The notes under the pieces were generated by a model. It searched no databases, was not told the DNA's origin, and worked only from the letters and a program-made list of their open reading frames with translations. The position numbers were made by a program, and so were the translations under genes. This document shows, in pieces, positions 60,151-64,000 of a stretch of DNA of 64,000 bases. Source of the stretch: an uncultured Bacteroidales bacterium (lineage in GTDB: Bacteria > Bacteroidota > Bacteroidia > Bacteroidales > Paludibacteraceae); the NCBI GenBank assembly GCA_902778935.1, contig CACYZT010000001.1:62001-126000 (forward strand), read 5' to 3'. The stretch's first letter is position 1; each line of letters starts with the position of its first letter.

Positions 60151-61434
60151 ATGTTCTATCATTTATTCGATTATCTGACAACGGCTTATGGCCATTTGGC
60201 GGGCGCACGATTGTTCACCTATATCTCGTTCCGCGCTATCACAGCCGGCATCATCGCCTTGTGCGTGAGCATCTGGTTCGGAAATGCCTTCATCAATTTC
60301 ATGAAGCGTCATCATATCAGCGAAACGCAACGTGACGAGAAAACCGACCCCTTCAATGTAGGTAAGAAAGGTGTACCTACGATGGGCGGACTGATTGTCA
60401 TCGCTGCTATTCTGCTGCCCTGCCTGCTGCTTGGTAAGTTGACCAACGTCTATATGATTTTGATGCTCGTCACCACGGTGCTGATGGGCGCACTGGGGTT
60501 TGCAGATGATTATATCAAGACCTTTCGGAAGAACAAAGACGGACTCAACGGCTGGGTGAAGATAGGCGGACAGGTGACCTTAGGTCTCATCGTCGGTCTG
60601 ACCCTTCGTTTCTGCCCTGCAGTAAGTATGAACGAAGTCGTTTCCAGCCATATCGAGAACAACGTCGTGGTCGTTGAGAAAACACCGGAAATCAAGTCCA
60701 CGCAGACCACAATCCCCTTCGTCAAGCATCATAACTTCAACTATGCCGACCTCTTCTTCTGGCTCGGCGACTCGAACAAATACCGCGCAGGCTGGATATT
60801 CTTCGTCTTGCTGACGGTCTTCGTCGTAGCTGCGGTGTCGAATGGAGCGAACCTCAACGATGGTATGGATGGCATGTGCGCAGGAAACTCAGCTATCATC
60901 GGCATAGCCCTGCTCGTGCTGGCTTATACCAGCGGTAGTGTCGTCTGGGCGGAGTATTTCGATGTGATGTACATCCCGGGCTCGGAAGAGATAGTGGTGT
61001 TCCTCGCCTCCTTCGTCGGTGCGCTGGTCGGTTATCTGTGGTTCAACGGATTCCCTGCACAGGTCTTCCTCGGCGACACGGGCAGCCTGACCGTAGGAGG
61101 CATCATCGGTGTCTGCGCCATGGTTATACACAAGGAGTTGATGATTCCTGTGCTCTGCGGCGTGTTCCTCATGGAGAGTATCAGCGTCATCGTACAGACC
61201 CAGGTCTATAAGTTCTATAAGAAACGCGGACAGCACGTTCGCGTTTGGAAACGCACTCCGCTGCACGACCATTTCCGAACGTCCGTGGAGCAGGTCTTGA
61301 AGAATGACCCGACCTGCGTCATCCGATTCAAAGGCGGCAAGAACCTGCATCACGAAACAAAAATCGTCCTTCGCTTCTGCATCGTGACCCTCATCCTCGC
61401 CGCCATCACTATCCTAACCCTGAAGATAAGATAA
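60151..61434 (+). CDS. mraY: Phospho-MurNAc-pentapeptide transferase
   Basis: A 427-residue polytopic enzyme that makes lipid I on undecaprenyl phosphate. Family motifs: KKGVPTMGGLIVIA near 72, GFADDYIKTFRKN near 115, SNGANLNDGMDGM near 230, LGDTGSLTVGG near 308 and HDHFRTSVEQ near 370. About ten membrane helices. An extra soluble loop near 155-195 (around VVVEKTPEIKSTQTT) is longer than in E. coli but usual in Bacteroidales. Confidence 0.96.
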   Translation: MFYHLFDYLTTAYGHLAGARLFTYISFRAITAGIIALCVSIWFGNAFINFMKRHHISETQRDEKTDPFNVGKKGVPTMGGLIVIAAILLPCLLLGKLTNVYMILMLVTTVLMGALGFADDYIKTFRKNKDGLNGWVKIGGQVTLGLIVGLTLRFCPAVSMNEVVSSHIENNVVVVEKTPEIKSTQTTIPFVKHHNFNYADLFFWLGDSNKYRAGWIFFVLLTVFVVAAVSNGANLNDGMDGMCAGNSAIIGIALLVLAYTSGSVVWAEYFDVMYIPGSEEIVVFLASFVGALVGYLWFNGFPAQVFLGDTGSLTVGGIIGVCAMVIHKELMIPVLCGVFLMESISVIVQTQVYKFYKKRGQHVRVWKRTPLHDHFRTSVEQVLKNDPTCVIRFKGGKNLHHETKIVLRFCIVTLILAAITILTLKIR

Positions 61435-61436
61435 TT

Positions 61437-62759
61437 ATGAAAAGAATCGTTGTATTAGGAGCAGGAGAAAGCGGCTCGGGAGCTGCTATCCTTGCTAAAG
61501 AGAAGGGATTTGATGTGTTTGTCTCCGACTGCGGCACTATCTCGGAGCCGTACCGCGCCTTGCTCGACCAGAACGGCGTCAAATGGGAGGACGGCAAGCA
61601 TAGCGAGGAACTGATTTTGAATGCCGACGAGGTAGTCAAGTCTCCGGGTATTCCCTTGAATGCACCGTTCATTCAGAAACTGCAGGCACAAGGAACGCCC
61701 ATCATCTCGGAGATCGAGTTTGCGGCGCGTTATACGCACGCCAAGATGATTTGCATCACCGGCTCGAACGGCAAGACCACCACCACCTCGCTCATCTTCT
61801 ATATCTTGCGCCAGGCGGGACTGAACGTTGGTTTGGCGGGCAATATCGGTAACTCGTTGGCCCTACAGGTGGCGCACGAAGACCATGACTACTACGTCAT
61901 CGAACTCAGCTCCTTCCAGCTGGACAACATGTACGATTTCAAAGCCGATATCGCCATCTTGCTGAACATCACGCCCGACCATTTGGACCGGTACGATTTC
62001 AAGTTCCAGAACTATGTCGATGCCAAGTTCCGCATCACGCGCAATCAAACGGCGGATGATGCCTTTATCTACTGGGCAGAAGACCCTGTTATCGACCGGT
62101 GTCTCCGGACACTCCGGGAAAATCACGCTATCGGCGCAACGCTCTATCCCTACGGTTTCACGCAACCTAACCCGCTGCCCGTCGGAGAAGAAGAGCTGGC
62201 ACTCAAAGGACGACATAATGTGCTCAATTCGATGGCGGCTACTATCGCTGCCAATGTGCTTAATATCAAAAAAGATGTTATTCGCGAGAGCCTCATGACC
62301 TTCAAGGGCGTCGAGCACCGACTCCAGTATGTGGCTACTGTACGGGGCGTGCGGTGGATTAACGACAGCAAGGCAACCAATGTCAATAGTTGCTGGTATG
62401 CGCTGGAGTCCATGACCACGCCTACCGTGCTTATCTTGGGCGGCAAAGACAAAGGCAATGACTACAGCGAGATTGACGAACTGGTCAAAGCCAAATGTCA
62501 TACCTTGGTCTTCATGGGACTGCATAATGAGAAATTGCGGGAGCACTTCGGAGAACTGAATAAACAGCTAATGGCCAACGGCCAACAGCCAATATCCATC
62601 ATCGACACCGATAACTTGCACGATGCCATCCAAGGCGCGTACAAGGCTGCACACGAAGGCGACACGGTGCTTCTCAGTCCCTGCTGTGCCTCCTTCGATC
62701 TGTTCAAATCATACGAAGACCGCGGTGAGCAGTTCATGGCGGCGGTAAGGGCTTTATGA
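61437..62759 (+). CDS. murD: UDP-MurNAc-L-alanine:D-glutamate ligase
   Basis: A 440-residue Mur ligase: N-terminal Rossmann-like VVLGAGESGSGAAILAKEKG, ATP loop TGSNGKTTTTSL near 113-124, NITPDHLDRY near 183 and GGKDKGNDY near 342. Residues 377-387 (LMANGQQPISI) are coded partly by a GGCCAAC heptamer repeat in the C-terminal domain. Two bases after mraY; its stop overlaps the ftsW start (ATGA). Confidence 0.96.
   Translation: MKRIVVLGAGESGSGAAILAKEKGFDVFVSDCGTISEPYRALLDQNGVKWEDGKHSEELILNADEVVKSPGIPLNAPFIQKLQAQGTPIISEIEFAARYTHAKMICITGSNGKTTTTSLIFYILRQAGLNVGLAGNIGNSLALQVAHEDHDYYVIELSSFQLDNMYDFKADIAILLNITPDHLDRYDFKFQNYVDAKFRITRNQTADDAFIYWAEDPVIDRCLRTLRENHAIGATLYPYGFTQPNPLPVGEEELALKGRHNVLNSMAATIAANVLNIKKDVIRESLMTFKGVEHRLQYVATVRGVRWINDSKATNVNSCWYALESMTTPTVLILGGKDKGNDYSEIDELVKAKCHTLVFMGLHNEKLREHFGELNKQLMANGQQPISIIDTDNLHDAIQGAYKAAHEGDTVLLSPCCASFDLFKSYEDRGEQFMAAVRAL
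62567..62597 (+). repeat. Heptamer tandem repeat inside murD
   Basis: GGCCAAC, GGCCAAC, AGCCAAT preceded by GCTAAT, read as LMANGQQPIS. Confidence 0.8.
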
Positions 62760-64000
62760 TAAAACCGAATTTGCAAAATATCGACAAGACGTTCTGGGTG
62801 ATTTTTCTCTCCCTGATAGCGGTCGCGATTATCGCGCTTTTCTCCGCGTCCAGCACACTGGTCTATATGCACCACTCCGCACTCGGACCTATCGGACAGC
62901 AGATGTTTTTCATCGTCCTGGGTGTGATAGCTGCGTTTGGCATCCAGTATATACCGTCCCCGTGGATACGTATCTGCGGGTATGGACTCCTTGGACTCAG
63001 TACGCTGCTCGTCTATTCGACGATGATTCCCGGCAACCCGCTGGTCGTCACGATTAACGGAGCCGCACGATGGGTACGTATCGCCGGTATTACTTTCCAG
63101 CCTTCGGAACTCGCCAAACTCAGTCTTATCATCGTCATAGCCGACCAACTCGCGCGTATCCACTCCGAGGACGACAAGCGGAAGTATTTCTACCGCACGC
63201 TCATCATCGCGGCGGTGGTCATGCTGCCTGTCATGGCGTCCAATCTCTCGACGGCAGTACTCATCGGACTCATTATCTTCTGCTTGTGGATTATGGCGCG
63301 TATCCCGTGGAGATACACGCTTTCCGTGGTCGGGATAACCGTCCTCGTCCTGGGACTCGGCTATGCGATTGTCGAATTCGGCTTCGTCCGTCCCCATCGT
63401 GAGATGCATGGTCCTTTCAAGCGTGCCACCACGTGGGTCGCACGTATCGACCGCCATTTCGCTATCTCCCCTCTTGAGGAGGGGTCGGGGGAGGTTAACA
63501 AATTCGTCCTTACCGATGATAATATCCAGGAGGTCTATGCCGCCGTGGCGATCGCCCGTGGCGGAGCCTCTCCGCTCGGTGTACTGCCCGGTAACAGTAA
63601 GGAACGCGATTATCTGCCCCTCGCTTTCGCCGATTATATCTTCGCTATCATCGTCGAGGAGTCAGGCTTCGTAGGGGCACTCTTGGTTATCTTCCTCTAT
63701 CTCGCTATCCTGTTCCGGGCCTGCAATGTGTCCAGCCGGTATAATGACATGCCCGCTATGCTCATGACCATGGGCTTGGCACTCATGATTACCTGCCAGG
63801 CACTCATCTCCATGCTCGTGGCGGTAGGACTGGGACCCGTTACCGGACAACCCTTACCCCTTATCTCGCGAGGCGGAACATCCGTACTCATCACCTCTGT
63901 CTATTTCGGCATCATGATGGGCGTGAGCCGCGAACAGATAACCCTCCGTCAACGCGAACAGAAAACCATCGAAGAAAGCCGCGAAGACGTCCCCATCGTC
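62756..64000 (+). CDS. ftsW: Septal peptidoglycan polymerase FtsW, 3' end cut off
   Basis: The first 415 codons of a SEDS-family glycosyltransferase; the window ends before the stop. It opens MIKPNLQNIDKTFWVIF, has about nine hydrophobic segments, and shows GAARWVRIAGITFQPSELAKL near 101-121, VYAAVAIARGG near 262 and the family ending LPLISRGGTSVLITSVYFG near 370. It polymerises glycan strands at the septum with FtsI. Residues 237-247 (SPLEEGSGEVN), in the large extracellular loop, are coded by a G/C-rich palindromic element that seems inserted. Start overlaps the murD stop. Confidence 0.95.
   Translation, partial: MIKPNLQNIDKTFWVIFLSLIAVAIIALFSASSTLVYMHHSALGPIGQQMFFIVLGVIAAFGIQYIPSPWIRICGYGLLGLSTLLVYSTMIPGNPLVVTINGAARWVRIAGITFQPSELAKLSLIIVIADQLARIHSEDDKRKYFYRTLIIAAVVMLPVMASNLSTAVLIGLIIFCLWIMARIPWRYTLSVVGITVLVLGLGYAIVEFGFVRPHREMHGPFKRATTWVARIDRHFAISPLEEGSGEVNKFVLTDDNIQEVYAAVAIARGGASPLGVLPGNSKERDYLPLAFADYIFAIIVEESGFVGALLVIFLYLAILFRACNVSSRYNDMPAMLMTMGLALMITCQALISMLVAVGLGPVTGQPLPLISRGGTSVLITSVYFGIMMGVSREQITLRQREQKTIEESREDVPIV
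63466..63496 (+). repeat. Palindromic CCCCTC...GAGGGG element inside ftsW
   Basis: CTCCCCTCTTGAGGAGGGGT followed by CGGGGGAGGTT. CCCCTC (63468-63473) pairs with GAGGGG (63479-63484), and the outer GGGGGAGG offers a second pairing. It resembles the dispersed CCTCCCC/GGGGAGG palindromes often found in Bacteroidota genomes. Confidence 0.75.

Overview
The window is a piece of a Bacteroidales-type genome (phylum Bacteroidota). Three things point there: promoters of the TTTG / 20-bp spacer / TAnnTTTG kind, SusC/SusD receptors with secreted proteins that end in type IX secretion (T9SS) tails, and weak Shine-Dalgarno signals. MurE carries the DNPR motif of meso-diaminopimelate enzymes. No rRNA, CRISPR array, intact insertion sequence or prophage is visible.

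Layout. 1-1.6 kb: start of an FtsE-like ATPase and a DUF349 protein (minus). 1.7-3.9 kb: an AT-rich accessory patch with a frameshifted, truncated DUF1016/YhcG nuclease gene, two orphan membrane proteins and a 566-bp spacer containing an orphan promoter. 3.9-8.4 kb: prfB, UPF0029 protein, acyltransferase, coaD and an S41 protease (plus). 8.4-16.6 kb (minus): a TonB receptor with two large T9SS-secreted proteins. 16.7-19.75 kb (minus): a self-contained SRD5A-like 5-alpha-reductase / OYE flavoprotein / SDR operon with its own promoter and terminator, matching the known Bacteroidota steroid/bile-acid reductase cluster. 19.76-24.0 kb (minus): EamA transporter, PlsC-like acyltransferase, HAD phosphatase and GH3-family ligase. 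24.2-31.7 kb (plus): lipoprotein, CPA2 antiporter, a beta-barrel protein and a 1612-residue protein that joins a TamB-like chain to an Omp85/TamA-like barrel. 31.8-44.7 kb: housekeeping genes (dnaE, folC, prmA; nadD, gmk, yicC, mnmE; DUF59, lpxH, mazG; tRNA-Leu; M16 protease). 44.7-54.7 kb: a SusC/SusD uptake locus with Ig-like lipoprotein, M6 metalloprotease and another lipoprotein, which suggests peptide scavenging. 54.9-64 kb: the dcw cell-division cluster mraZ-rsmH-ftsL-ftsI-murE-mraY-murD-ftsW, cut off inside ftsW.

The most unusual genome-wide signal is a set of short tandem repeat arrays with periods of 7, 8 or 11 bases, each array with its own word. They sit at gene junctions, often holding a stop codon, and also inside conserved genes (rsmH, murE, murD, mnmE twice, prmA, folC, yicC, an EamA transporter, an M16 protease), where they read through in frame as small non-conserved insertions. 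They resemble the STRR heptamer repeats of cyanobacteria. A second broad signal is that the strong promoters share extra conserved bases just after the -33 TTTG.
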